37,136 bases of DNA from JAXHUH01 sp034211175 (GTDB lineage: Bacteria; Actinomycetota; Acidimicrobiia; Acidimicrobiales; CAIXPF01), in assembly GCA_034211175.1 (NCBI GenBank), contig JAXHUH010000272.1, positions 1-37,136 on the forward strand. The letters run 5' to 3'. The notes under the pieces were generated by a model, which was not told the origin of the DNA, did not search any database, and saw only the letters and a program-made list of their open reading frames with translations. Position 1 is the stretch's first letter; each line of letters starts with the position of its first letter. The position numbers were made by a program, and so were the translations under genes. Of this stretch, positions 24,496 to 35,125 are shown piece after piece.

Positions 24496-25668
24496 ATGCC
24501 GTTCGCCGCCGGACTCTCCGAGCACCCGCTGCCGAGCCACGCCATCGGCGAGGCCGTCGGCCAGGTGCTCGACGGCGGCTGCCGCAATCCCGACCTGGTC
24601 GCGATGTTCGTCTCCGGCTCCCACGCCGAGGCGTTCGCCCAGCTCGCCGAGGTCGTGCGCGAGACGCTCTCGCCCGGTGCCCTGATCGGCGCCACCGCGA
24701 GCTCGGTGCTGTGCGGCCCCCGCGAGGTCGAGGACCACCCCGCCGTGGCGGTGTGGGCCGCCGAGGGGATCGGCCCGGCACGTCCGGTGCGCCTCGAGAC
24801 CGTGCGCACCTCGGCCGGCACCGTGATCACCGGGCTCGGCCGCGACGGCGGGGCCGACATCGCCGAGGTCCTCGGCGACGATCGCTGCCTGGTGGTCGTG
24901 GCCGACCCGTTCAGCTTCGACACCGTCGAGCTGTGCGACCAGCTCAGCCGGGTGGCGCCCGGCTCGACCGTGGTCGGCGGGGTGGCCTCCGCGTCCCGGT
25001 CGCCCGGTGGCAACCGGCTCCTCGTCGACGACGCGGTCGTCCACGACGGCGCGGTCGGCGTCATCGTCGACGCCGCCTCGCCCGTGCGGGCCGTCGTCTC
25101 CCAGGGCTGTCGCCCGGTGGGCGACCCCTACGTCGTCACCCGGGCCGAGCGCAACGTCATCGTCGAGCTCGCCGGACGCCCCGCGCTCGAGCGTCTCGAG
25201 GAGCTGCTCGCCCGGCTCGCGCCGGCGGAGCGGACCCAGCTCGCCTCGGGGGTGCACCTCGGGCGGGTCATCGACGAGCACAAGATCGACTTCGACCGGG
25301 GCGACTTCCTCGTCCGCAACGTGCTCGGCGCCGATCGCTCCAAGGGCGCGATCGCCGTGGCGGAGCCGATCGACGTGGGCACGTCGGTGCAGTTCCAGCT
25401 GCGCGACGCCGCGTCGGCCGACGAGGACCTGCGGCTCCTCCTCGACGGCGAGGCCGCGGGCGGCGCCCTCGTGTTCACCTGCAACGGTCGGGGTAGGCAC
25501 CTGTTCGGTGCTCCCGACCACGACGCCCAGGTCGTCACCGAGACGCTGGGCACCACGGCCGCCGCCGGCATGTTCTGCGCCGGCGAGGTGGGACCGGTGG
25601 GGGGCCGGTCGTTCCTCCACAGCTTCACGGCATCCGTCGCCCTCTTCCGGGAGCGCAACAGGTCGTGA
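24496..25668 (+). CDS. FIST N/C-domain signal protein
   Basis: FIST domains are thought to sense small ligands such as amino acids and are often found next to signalling modules. The 390-residue protein starts MPFAAGLSEHPLPSHAIGEAVGQVL. The N-domain has LIGATASSVLCGPREVE and STVVGGVASASRSPGGNRLLVDD; the C-domain has HLGRVIDEHKIDFDRGDFLVRNVLG, GALVFTCNGRGRHLFG and AAGMFCAGEVGPVGGRSFLHSFTASVALF, which is diagnostic. No kinase, GGDEF or PAS partner is fused or adjacent. ATG 24496 is preceded by TTGACT and 6 nt, a weaker version of the leaderless arrangement. Confidence 0.88.
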   Translation: MPFAAGLSEHPLPSHAIGEAVGQVLDGGCRNPDLVAMFVSGSHAEAFAQLAEVVRETLSPGALIGATASSVLCGPREVEDHPAVAVWAAEGIGPARPVRLETVRTSAGTVITGLGRDGGADIAEVLGDDRCLVVVADPFSFDTVELCDQLSRVAPGSTVVGGVASASRSPGGNRLLVDDAVVHDGAVGVIVDAASPVRAVVSQGCRPVGDPYVVTRAERNVIVELAGRPALERLEELLARLAPAERTQLASGVHLGRVIDEHKIDFDRGDFLVRNVLGADRSKGAIAVAEPIDVGTSVQFQLRDAASADEDLRLLLDGEAAGGALVFTCNGRGRHLFGAPDHDAQVVTETLGTTAAAGMFCAGEVGPVGGRSFLHSFTASVALFRERNRS

Positions 25669-25742
25669 GGCGGGAGGTCGACAATCGAGCCACATCGACG
25701 GGGCGGTACGGAGCGCCCCGAACCCGCGCGGTGCGCGCCGAG

Positions 25743-25758
25743 CCGGACCGCGGTCCGG
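25743..25758. promoter_or_regulatory. 16-bp perfect palindrome upstream of tkt
   Basis: CCGGACCGCGGTCCGG is a perfect 16-bp palindrome 75 nt after the FIST gene stop and 20 nt before the tkt -10 element. Its right end touches the -35 region, so a dimeric repressor bound there would block tkt transcription. It could instead fold as a 6-bp stem and end the FIST transcript. Confidence 0.45.
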
Positions 25759-25778
25759 AACGCACCACCACCCCTGAG

Positions 25779-25784
25779 TAGCCT
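25779..25784 (+). promoter_or_regulatory. -10 element of the tkt-tal-pgl promoter
   Basis: TAGCCT fits TANNNT and would start a leader of about 20 nt holding GGAGG before GTG 25812. CGGAAC lies 17 bp upstream at 25756-25761; GGAAC is also an ECF-sigma -35 core, so an alternative sigma factor is possible. Confidence 0.4.
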
Positions 25785-25811
25785 GAACTGCGACGTCGTC
25801 GTGGAGGAATC

Positions 25812-27779
<1,968 letters not shown>

Positions 27780-27849
27780 CACGTCGCGCCCGGTACGCGC
27801 ATCACGCAGAGAACGACCACACCCCCACCAGACGAGTCGAGGAGCACCT

Positions 27850-28944
27850 GTGGCCAACCTGATCGATCTCCACGACCGCTTCGGGCAGAGCCCGTGGCTC
27901 GACAACCTCCACCGCGAGTGGATCGCCACCGGAGAGCTCGGCCGGTGGGTCGAGCGCGGGATCCGCGGCATCACCTCGAACCCGACGATCTTCGCCAAGG
28001 CGATGGAGAAGGGCAACGCGTACGACGCCCAGCTCCGTGAGCTACTGACGGCCGGCGTCCCCGTCGAGCAGGCGTTCTGGGAGCTGGCGATCTCCGACAT
28101 CACCGAGGCGCTGGCCGTGCTGCGGCCCGTGTACGACGCCAGCGGGGGCGACGACGGGTTCGTGTCGCTCGAGGTCGACCCCGGCCTCGCCCGCGACACC
28201 GACGGCACGATCGAGGCGGCCCGCACCCTCCACGCCCGCATCGACCAACCGAACCTGTACATCAAGATCCCGGCGACCGCGGAGGGTGTCCCCGCCATCC
28301 GCCAGACCATCGCCGAGGGCAACAGCGTCAACGTCACGCTGATCTTCTCGCTCGAGCGCTACGCCGAGGTCATGGAGGCGTACCTGTCGGGCCTCGAGGC
28401 CTGTGAGGGTGATCTCTCGGGTGTGTCGAGCGTCGCCTCGTTCTTCGTGAGCCGGGTCGACAGCGAGGTCGACAGCCGTCTCGACGCCGCGACCGACCCG
28501 GCGGCGGAGACCCTGAAGGGCAAGACCGCGGTCGCGCAGGCGAAGATGGCCTACCAGCTGTTCACCGAGACGTTCTCGGGCCAGCGCTGGGAGGCGTTGG
28601 CCGCTCGGGGTGCCCGGGTCCAGCGCCCGCTGTGGGCGTCGACGTCGACGAAGAACCCGGCGTACCCGGACACCCTCTACGTGGACCACCTGATCGGCCC
28701 GCGCAGCGTGAACACGATGCCGGAGACGACGATCGAGGCGTTCGACGACCACGGCACGCTCGCCCGGACGATCGACGAGCACGTCGCCAACGCGAAGGGC
28801 GTGCTGGAGTCGCTGCCCAACGTGGGTGTCGACCTGGCCGACGTCGCCGACAAGCTCGAGCGCGACGGCGTCGCGTCCTTCGCGCAGTCGTTCGACGACC
28901 TGCTGGCCGGGCTGCGCACCAAGGCCGCCGAGCTCGGCGGCTGA
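27850..28944 (+). CDS. tal: Transaldolase
   Basis: Transaldolase moves three-carbon dihydroxyacetone units between sugar phosphates. The 364-residue protein is the actinobacterial type: SPWLDNLHREWI, GIRGITSNPTIFAKAM, FVSLEVDPGLARDT, and the Schiff-base Lys139 in NLYIKIPATAEG, then NVTLIFSLERY, VASFFVSRVDSEVD and RPLWASTSTKNP. It carries no phosphoglucose-isomerase fusion. GTG 27850 has GGAG 6 nt upstream. It lies between tkt and pgl with 3 nt to the next start, so cotranscription is near certain. Confidence 0.96.
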   Translation: MANLIDLHDRFGQSPWLDNLHREWIATGELGRWVERGIRGITSNPTIFAKAMEKGNAYDAQLRELLTAGVPVEQAFWELAISDITEALAVLRPVYDASGGDDGFVSLEVDPGLARDTDGTIEAARTLHARIDQPNLYIKIPATAEGVPAIRQTIAEGNSVNVTLIFSLERYAEVMEAYLSGLEACEGDLSGVSSVASFFVSRVDSEVDSRLDAATDPAAETLKGKTAVAQAKMAYQLFTETFSGQRWEALAARGARVQRPLWASTSTKNPAYPDTLYVDHLIGPRSVNTMPETTIEAFDDHGTLARTIDEHVANAKGVLESLPNVGVDLADVADKLERDGVASFAQSFDDLLAGLRTKAAELGG

Positions 28945-28947
28945 GCC

Positions 28948-29634
<687 letters not shown>

Positions 29635-29641
29635 CGCCGGC

Positions 29642-30190
29642 TCAGCCCGGGGGCGTCGCCAGTGCGACGTCGGCCCTGGCCACGGCCGGGCCGAGGACCA
29701 GCACCCCGTCGTCGAGCGGCTCGCATCGCACGCCGCCGCGGTCGCTCAGCGCACGGTGGGCGCCGGGAGCGAGGACCCGTTCCATCCACGAGCACGGCCG
29801 GGCCGGGCTTCGCACGGCGAGGGTCACCTCGCCGTGGCCGCTGTCGAGCGCGAGGGTGGCGCCGACGAGGCCGTCGACGTCGAGGCCGCGGACGATCACG
29901 TTGCGCCGGGCGGCGAACGGATCGAGCTCGGCATCGAGCTCGCCGCCGACCTGCTCGATCGACTCGGCGGCGATGAGGGTGATGGCGGCCCGACGGTGGG
30001 AGGCGGACCCGAAGTAGCGGTCGCCGACGATCCCGAGCCCGCCCCGGACCTCGACCCGGTCGCGCCGCTCGTCGCCCTCGCCGCCGGTGACCGGCCCGTC
30101 GTCGGGCCGTCCTCCGTAGCGGTGCACCGGCGAGACGAGCAGCCCCACGATCTCGATGCGCTGGTGGTGGACCAACCCGTCCCGCTCCAT
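29642..30190 (-). CDS. MOSC-domain protein
   Basis: MOSC domains carry sulfur or act as molybdenum-cofactor-dependent reductases, with a conserved cysteine. The 182-residue protein is a stand-alone MOSC: IEIVGLLVSPVHRYGGRP, GGLGIVGDRYFGSAS, ARRNVIVRGLDVDGLVGATLAL and RSPARPCSWMERVLAPGAHRALSDRGGVRCE, with the candidate active Cys in ARPCSW. ATG 30190 has TACGGT ending 8 nt upstream. No molybdenum-cofactor gene is adjacent; fbiC is divergent across a 162-bp region. Confidence 0.87.
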   Translation of the reverse strand: MERDGLVHHQRIEIVGLLVSPVHRYGGRPDDGPVTGGEGDERRDRVEVRGGLGIVGDRYFGSASHRRAAITLIAAESIEQVGGELDAELDPFAARRNVIVRGLDVDGLVGATLALDSGHGEVTLAVRSPARPCSWMERVLAPGAHRALSDRGGVRCEPLDDGVLVLGPAVARADVALATPPG

Positions 30191-30198
30191 GGCCCACA

Positions 30199-30204
30199 AC
30201 CGTA
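30199..30204 (-). promoter_or_regulatory. -10 element upstream of the MOSC gene
   Basis: The minus strand reads TACGGT, eight bases, then ATG 30190. It fits a leaderless or near-leaderless transcript. Confidence 0.35.
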
Positions 30205-30274
30205 GGCCCACCCCCTCCGCGAACTGGCTACCGCGTGCGCCATCTCGTGGCCGGGGTGGTGGCCAGAACGGATG

Positions 30275-30301
30275 GGGTTCGGGTTTGGATGGTGGGTTTG
30301 G
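30275..30301 (+). repeat. Three GGGTTYGG direct repeats upstream of fbiC
   Basis: GGGTTCGG at 30275-30282, GGGTTTGG at 30281-30288 and GGGTTTGG at 30294-30301 make a G/T-rich, strongly strand-asymmetric tract just before the fbiC promoter. It could be an activator site or a structured single strand. It stands out from the even GC-rich background. Confidence 0.4.
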
Positions 30302-30314
30302 TGACTGGACCGAC

Positions 30315-30346
30315 TTGTGACGTGGCGGAACGGTGGCTACTACGCT
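30315..30346 (+). promoter_or_regulatory. fbiC promoter, probably leaderless
   Basis: TTGTGA at 30315-30320 resembles a -35 element, and TACGCT at 30341-30346 fits a -10 element, 20 bp apart; TACTAC at 30338-30343 is 17 bp away. TACGCT ends 6 nt before ATG 30353 and no ribosome binding site is present. Confidence 0.4.
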
Positions 30347-30352
30347 CCGGCC

Positions 30353-32632
30353 ATGTCCGACCGAGGATTCGATCGCCCGCTCGCCGAGCTGATGGCCGAG
30401 GCCGCAGCGGTGCGGGACGGCGCGCACGGCAGCCGGGTCACCTACTCGCCCAAGGTCTTCATCCCGCTGACGATGTTGTGCCGCGACCGGTGCGGCTACT
30501 GCACGTTCGCCCAGCCGCCCGCCCGGCTCGAATCGCCGTACCTCTCCCCCGACGAGGTGCTCGACATCGCCCGCCGCGGCGCCGAGGTCGGCTGTCACGA
30601 GGCGCTGTTCACCCTCGGCGAGCGCCCCGAGCTGCGCTACCCGGCGGCGCAGGCCTGGCTCGACGAGCACGGCTACGCCTCGACGGTCGACTACCTCGCG
30701 GCCATGTGCGAGCTCGTCCTCACCGAGACCGGGCTCCTCCCCCACGCCAACGCCGGCGCGCTCTCGGCCGACGAGCTCGCCCGCCTCCGCCCGGTCGCGG
30801 CGTCGCAGGGAATGATGATCGAGTCGCTCGACCGCGACCTCGCGTGCCACCACAACTCGCCGGACAAGACGCCCGAGCGGCGCCTCGCCACGCTCGAGGC
30901 GGCCGGTGAGCTGGCCATCCCGTTCACCACCGGGATCCTGGTCGGCATCGGCGAGGACCGCGCCAGTCGCATCGCCACGCTCGAGGCGATCGCGCAGAGC
31001 CACCGCCGCCACGGCCACGTGCAGGAGGTGATCGTCCAGAACTTCCTGCCCAAGGACGGCACCCGCATGCACCTGGCGCCGGCGTGCCCGGCCGACGACC
31101 ACCTCGACGCCATCGCCCTGGCCCGGCTGATCCTGCCGCCCGAGGTCCACGTCCAGGCGCCGCCGAACCTGTCCGACGACTTCGGCATCCTCCTCGACGC
31201 CGGCATCGACGACTGGGGCGGCGTCTCGCCGGTCACCGCCGACCACGTCAACCCCGAGCGGCCCTGGCCCGACCTCGATCGCCTGCGCGCGGTCACCGAA
31301 GCCCGGGGTCACGTGCTCGCGCCCCGGCTCACGATCTACCCCGAGCACGTGCGGGACCGGCAGCGGTGGCTCGACGAGAAGCTGTGGTTCCCGGTGCTCG
31401 ACCGGGCCGACGCCGAGTGGCTCGGCCGCGACCGAGAGGACTGGTACTCGGGCGCCGATGCCGAGCCGCCGGTGCTCGTGCCCCCGGTCGGTCGGGCCGG
31501 CGCCGGCGGCGCGGTCGGCGAGGTGCTCGCCGGGGTGCTGCTGGGCCAGGAGCCCGGCGTCGAGGAGCTGACGACGCTGTTCTCGGCGCGGGGGCCCGAG
31601 GTGGCCACCGTCGCGCAGGTGGCCGACGAGCTGCGGGCGGAGACCGTCGGCGAGGTCGTCACCTGGGTCGCCAACCGCAACATCAACTACACGAACGTGT
31701 GCACGTTCAAGTGCCGCTTCTGCGGCTTCTCCAAGGGGCCGCTGTCGCTCAACCTGCGGGGCGCGCCGTACCTGCTCACCCTCGACGACATCGCCGAGCG
31801 CGCCCGCGAGGCCCGCGAGCGGGGCGCCACCGAGGTCTGCCTCCAGGGCGGCATCCACCCCGACTTCGACGGCGACTACTACATCGACGTCACCCGGGCC
31901 GTGAAGGCGGCCGTGCCCGACATGCACGTGCACGGGTTCACCGCGTTGGAGGTCACCGAGGGGGCCAAGCGCCTCGGTGAACCGTTGGGCGACTACCTGC
32001 GCCGCCTGATGGACGCCGGCCTGCGCACCCTGCCCGGCACCGCGGCGGAGATCCTCGACGACGAGATCCGGGCCCTGCTGTGCCCCGACAAGATCGACAC
32101 CGAGGAGTGGCTCGAGGCCCATCGCACCGCCCACGGCGTCGGGCTCCGGTCGAACATCACGATCATGTTCGGCGCCATCGAGGAGCCCCTCCACTGGGCC
32201 CGCCACCTGGTCCGCACCCGCGACCTGCAGAAGGAGACCGGCGGGTTCACCGAGTTCGTCGGCCTCCCGTTCGTGCACATGGCGGCGCCGATGTACCTGC
32301 AGCACAAGGCCCGGCGGGGCCCGACCTTCCGCGAGACCGTCCTCATGCACTCGGTGGCCCGGATCGCCTACCACGGCCTGATCGACAACATCCAGGGCTC
32401 GTGGGTCAAGATCGGCCTCGGTGGGCTGGCCCAGCTCCTCCAGGCGGGCGTCAACGACGTCGGCGGCACGCTGATCGACGAGAACATCAGCCGGGCCGCC
32501 GGCGCGTCCCACGGCCAGGAGATCACCGAGGTCGACCTGGCGGCGCTGGTCGAGCCGCTCGGGCGCCGCCTCGTGCAGCGGACGACGCTCTACGACCGGG
32601 TCCCGACCGCCGCGGCACCGGCCGGCGGCTGA
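30353..32632 (+). CDS. fbiC: FbiC, Fo synthase (CofG-CofH fusion)
   Basis: FbiC makes 7,8-didemethyl-8-hydroxy-5-deazariboflavin (Fo), the chromophore of coenzyme F420, from a flavin-pathway pyrimidine and tyrosine. The 759-residue protein carries two radical-SAM halves. The CofG half has Cys43, Cys47 and Cys50 (CRDRCGYC); the CofH half has Cys450, Cys454 and Cys457 (CTFKCRFC). The linker (about 365-430) is Gly/Pro/Val-rich. The C-terminal half includes EVCLQGGIHPDFDGDYY and ITIMFGAIEEPLHWARHL. The fused form is typical of actinobacteria. ATG 30353 is preferred over an earlier in-frame codon at 30317, which overlaps the likely -35. No other F420 gene is in the window. Confidence 0.97.
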   Translation: MSDRGFDRPLAELMAEAAAVRDGAHGSRVTYSPKVFIPLTMLCRDRCGYCTFAQPPARLESPYLSPDEVLDIARRGAEVGCHEALFTLGERPELRYPAAQAWLDEHGYASTVDYLAAMCELVLTETGLLPHANAGALSADELARLRPVAASQGMMIESLDRDLACHHNSPDKTPERRLATLEAAGELAIPFTTGILVGIGEDRASRIATLEAIAQSHRRHGHVQEVIVQNFLPKDGTRMHLAPACPADDHLDAIALARLILPPEVHVQAPPNLSDDFGILLDAGIDDWGGVSPVTADHVNPERPWPDLDRLRAVTEARGHVLAPRLTIYPEHVRDRQRWLDEKLWFPVLDRADAEWLGRDREDWYSGADAEPPVLVPPVGRAGAGGAVGEVLAGVLLGQEPGVEELTTLFSARGPEVATVAQVADELRAETVGEVVTWVANRNINYTNVCTFKCRFCGFSKGPLSLNLRGAPYLLTLDDIAERAREARERGATEVCLQGGIHPDFDGDYYIDVTRAVKAAVPDMHVHGFTALEVTEGAKRLGEPLGDYLRRLMDAGLRTLPGTAAEILDDEIRALLCPDKIDTEEWLEAHRTAHGVGLRSNITIMFGAIEEPLHWARHLVRTRDLQKETGGFTEFVGLPFVHMAAPMYLQHKARRGPTFRETVLMHSVARIAYHGLIDNIQGSWVKIGLGGLAQLLQAGVNDVGGTLIDENISRAAGASHGQEITEVDLAALVEPLGRRLVQRTTLYDRVPTAAAPAGG

Positions 32633-32637
32633 GCTCA
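32630..32637. other. Shared palindrome holding both convergent stop codons
   Basis: TGAGCTCA contains the fbiC stop (32630-32632) and, on the other strand, the LysR gene stop (32635-32637). Only 2 bp separate the two genes, so transcripts from either side must run into the other gene unless Rho ends them. Confidence 0.6.
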
Positions 32638-33582
32638 GCCACCCGCCGGCGACGTGCCGGTCGCCGGAGGCATCGCTGTCGGCCCGGCCGTTGCCGTCGG
32701 GTTGGCCAGGAGTGCGTCGATGAGCGTCGCGGCCGCCGGGTGGGGGTCGCGGCCCGACACCAGCTCGATGCGGTGGACCACGCGGGGCCCGGCGATCGAC
32801 ACCCCCACGACGCTGCCGTCGGGTGGCACCCGGCCGCCGGGGACGACCACGACCCCGTGGCCGGTCGCGACCAGTTCGAGCACGGCGGCGACATCGGCGC
32901 CGTCGCAGCTGGCCGCGGGCGCGAAGCGGTCGATGCCGGTGATCGCCCGGAGGTGGGCGAGCGGGACCGTCACCTCCGGCGCGTCGAGCCAGCGGGCGTC
33001 GGCCAGGTCGGCGAGGTGGAGCGCCCGAGCGCCCGCCAGCGGGTGACCGGCCGCCAGTGCGACGACCAGCGGCGCCTCGCGCAGGGCGATCGAGGTCAGG
33101 GTGCCGAACGTGTCGAGCGGTAGCGGGTCGTTGGGCGCCGCGGCGCCGTCGACGAGCGCGACGTCGAGGTCCCCCACGGCCACGGCCTCGGCGAGCTCGT
33201 CGCGGCGGCGCACGCGGATGCTCACCTCGGTCGCCGGATGGGCCCGACGCGCCGCGCCCAACGCGGCGCCGAGCATGCGGTCGAGCGCCAGCGAGGAGCA
33301 GCCCACGGCCAGGCGCCCCGCGTCGGGGCCCTGGAGTCGGGCGATGTCGGCGCGGGCGGCGTCGATGCGCGCCAGGAGGTGGCGGGCATGGTCGGCCAGG
33401 CGCTCCCCCGCCGGCGTCGGGCGCACGGGCCGGCGTTCGAGCACGACGGCGCCGAGGTCGCGCTCCAGCGCGGCGATCTGCTGGGAGACGGCCGACTGGG
33501 TGTAGCCGAGCTCGTCGGCCGCAGCCGAGAACGAACCGGCCCGGGCGACGGCCACGAACGTGCGGAGCAGGGTCGGGTCCAC
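32635..33582 (-). CDS. LysR-family transcriptional regulator
   Basis: The 315-residue protein has the LysR winged helix at its N-terminus (PTLLRTFVAVARAGSFSAAADEL, read in parts, GYTQSAVSQQIAALERDLG, RRPVRPTPAGERL) and a periplasmic-binding-like effector domain from about residue 90. The C-terminus is a Pro/Ala/Thr-rich tail. GTG 33582 has GGGAG 9 nt upstream and puts the helix-turn-helix at the right distance; readings to 33642 run through the operator. It is divergent from the amidotransferase-like gene, the usual layout for a LysR regulator and its target, and a matching box lies between them. Confidence 0.9.
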   Translation of the reverse strand: MDPTLLRTFVAVARAGSFSAAADELGYTQSAVSQQIAALERDLGAVVLERRPVRPTPAGERLADHARHLLARIDAARADIARLQGPDAGRLAVGCSSLALDRMLGAALGAARRAHPATEVSIRVRRRDELAEAVAVGDLDVALVDGAAAPNDPLPLDTFGTLTSIALREAPLVVALAAGHPLAGARALHLADLADARWLDAPEVTVPLAHLRAITGIDRFAPAASCDGADVAAVLELVATGHGVVVVPGGRVPPDGSVVGVSIAGPRVVHRIELVSGRDPHPAAATLIDALLANPTATAGPTAMPPATGTSPAGG

Positions 33583-33607
33583 CCGGGCAGTCTCCCTCGC
33601 CGCCCGT

Positions 33608-33626
33608 CGATCAGCAGCACTGATCG
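33608..33626. promoter_or_regulatory. LysR-type binding box
   Basis: CGATCAG-CAGCA-CTGATCG is a perfect 7-bp inverted repeat around 5 nt, and inside it T at 33611 and A at 33623 give the T-N11-A pattern of LysR-type operators. It lies 26 nt upstream of the LysR start and 54 nt upstream of the divergent ATG at 33681. Confidence 0.55.
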
Positions 33627-33680
33627 CGCGAGCAGACATCATCGCTGGTGCTGAACCTGCGACCGGGGGATGATCACCCC

Positions 33681-34421
33681 ATGACCACGACCGGCCCCTC
33701 CCTCACCACCGCCCGGATCGCGCTCGTCGGCGAACGCTCGCCGGCGGTCCGGGCCCACGAACGGATCCCCGGTCTCCTCGACGCGCTCGCCCGTCGCCAC
33801 CGGCTCCACCTCGACGCCTACTGGATCCCGACCGACGTCGTCGGCGACGGCAGCGCCGTCGCCCGCTTCGACGGCGTCTGGCTCGTGCCGGGGAGCCCGT
33901 ACCGCAGCGAGGTCGGCGCCGTCGAAGCGGCGCGGGCGGCACGGGAGCACGACATCCCGTTCCTCGGGACGTGCGGCGGGTTCCAGCACGCGCTCCTCGA
34001 TCTCGCCCGGAACGTGTGCGGGCTCACCGACGCCCGCCACGCGGAGACCGACCCCGACGCGACCAACCCGTTCATCGTTCCGCTCGAGTGCTCCCTCGCC
34101 GGTCACGAGGCGACGGTGCACGTCCGGGCGGGCACGCTGGCCGAACGGATCCTCGGCACCGACCGCACGGTCGAGCGCTACCTGTGCTCGTACGGCCTGG
34201 CCGACCGCCACCTGGACCTGTTGGAGGCGGCCGGGCTCGTCGTCGGCGGCACGGACGACGACGGCGCCGTGCGCCTCGTCGAGCTCGCCGACCACCCGTT
34301 CTTCGTGGCGTCGCTGTTCCAGCCGTCGCTCGCCGGCGACGGCTCCGAGCCCCACCCGCTGATCGTGGCGTTCGCGGCCGCGGTGGTCGCGCACGCCGGC
34401 CTCGCCGCCGTGGGAGGCTGA
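33681..34421 (+). CDS. Orphan CTP-synthase C-terminal-like amidotransferase protein
   Basis: The 246-residue protein matches only the glutaminase half of CTP synthase: GLLDALARRHRLHLDAYWIPTD, FDGVWLVPGSPYRSEVGAVEAARAA, IPFLGTCGGFQHALLD with the nucleophile Cys98, and HPFFVASLFQPSL. Where CTP synthase has Phe-His-Pro-Glu (catalytic His and Glu), this protein has Phe-Gln-Pro-Ser at 213-216, so classic glutamine hydrolysis is unlikely. I recall a family named 'CTP synthase C-terminal region-related (seleno)protein'; here the active position is Cys. No synthetase domain is fused or adjacent. ATG 33681 is preferred; GTG 33648 is in frame upstream. It is divergent from a LysR gene. Confidence 0.8.
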   Translation: MTTTGPSLTTARIALVGERSPAVRAHERIPGLLDALARRHRLHLDAYWIPTDVVGDGSAVARFDGVWLVPGSPYRSEVGAVEAARAAREHDIPFLGTCGGFQHALLDLARNVCGLTDARHAETDPDATNPFIVPLECSLAGHEATVHVRAGTLAERILGTDRTVERYLCSYGLADRHLDLLEAAGLVVGGTDDDGAVRLVELADHPFFVASLFQPSLAGDGSEPHPLIVAFAAAVVAHAGLAAVGG

Positions 34422-34453
34422 GGCCCCGTCCCCGAGCCGCCCGGGAGGACCCG

Positions 34454-35125
34454 GTGGCCACCGCGCCCGCTCCGCCGCTGCCCCGACTGCCCGCCGAGCT
34501 CGCGCCGGCCGGGACCGACGTCCTCGGCGACGGCGCCGATCTCGACGGCGTCCTGTTGCGGGACGCCACGTTGGCCGATCCGGAGGTCGCCGGGGTCGAG
34601 ATCACCGGTTCCCGCCTCGTCGGCGCCGTCCTCACCGGCGCGGTGCTCGAGCGCTGGCGCCTGACCGACGTGGTGCTCGAGGGCTGCGAGCTGTCGGGCG
34701 TGACGATCGAGCGGGCGAACCTGGAGCGGGTCGAGCTGCGCTCGTGCCGGCTGTCGGGCCTGGTGGCGCCGGGGCTCGTCGCCCGAAGCCTGACCGTCAC
34801 CGACAGCCGGCTCGACGGGGCCGTCCTCAGCGGCGCGACGATCGAGCGGTCGCTGCTGGCGGACTGCGATCTGCGTCGCGCCGATCTCTCCCGGGCCCGG
34901 CTGAGCCGCTCGCAGTTCCTCTCGTGCGACCTGCGCGGCGTCGACCTCGACCGGGCCCGCTGCGCCGGGCTCACGCTGTTCGGCTCCCGCCTCGACGAGC
35001 TGCGTCACGCCGAGGCGCTGCGCGGCGCGACGATCGCCCCCGACCAGCTCGCCCAGCTCGCGGTGTCGCTGGTCGACGGGCTCGGCATCTCGGTCGCCGA
35101 CCCCGACGACGCGGTCAGCGGCTGA
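34454..35125 (+). CDS. Pentapeptide-repeat protein
   Basis: The 223-residue protein is built of imperfect A(D/N)Lxx-type repeats forming a right-handed quadrilateral beta-helix: LTGAVLERWRLTDVVLEGCEL, in part, then SGVTIERANLERVELRSCRLSG and GAVLSGATIERSLLADCDLRRADLSRARLSRSQFLSCDLRGVDL, read in successive turns. Such proteins can mimic DNA and protect gyrase, but many have no known role. GTG 34454 has GGGAGG 5 nt upstream. It starts 32 bp after the amidotransferase-like gene, so it is probably cotranscribed. Its end overlaps the convergent methyltransferase gene by 11 bp. Confidence 0.86.
   Translation: MATAPAPPLPRLPAELAPAGTDVLGDGADLDGVLLRDATLADPEVAGVEITGSRLVGAVLTGAVLERWRLTDVVLEGCELSGVTIERANLERVELRSCRLSGLVAPGLVARSLTVTDSRLDGAVLSGATIERSLLADCDLRRADLSRARLSRSQFLSCDLRGVDLDRARCAGLTLFGSRLDELRHAEALRGATIAPDQLAQLAVSLVDGLGISVADPDDAVSG

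Noticed and set aside
29642..32512. A 956-codon minus-strand open frame running through fbiC
   Set aside because: Only its last 182 codons (the MOSC gene) are real. The rest mirrors fbiC codons and shows no domain.
30353..32632. fbiC as two genes wrongly joined
   Set aside because: A continuous frame with both CofG and CofH halves is the normal actinobacterial arrangement.
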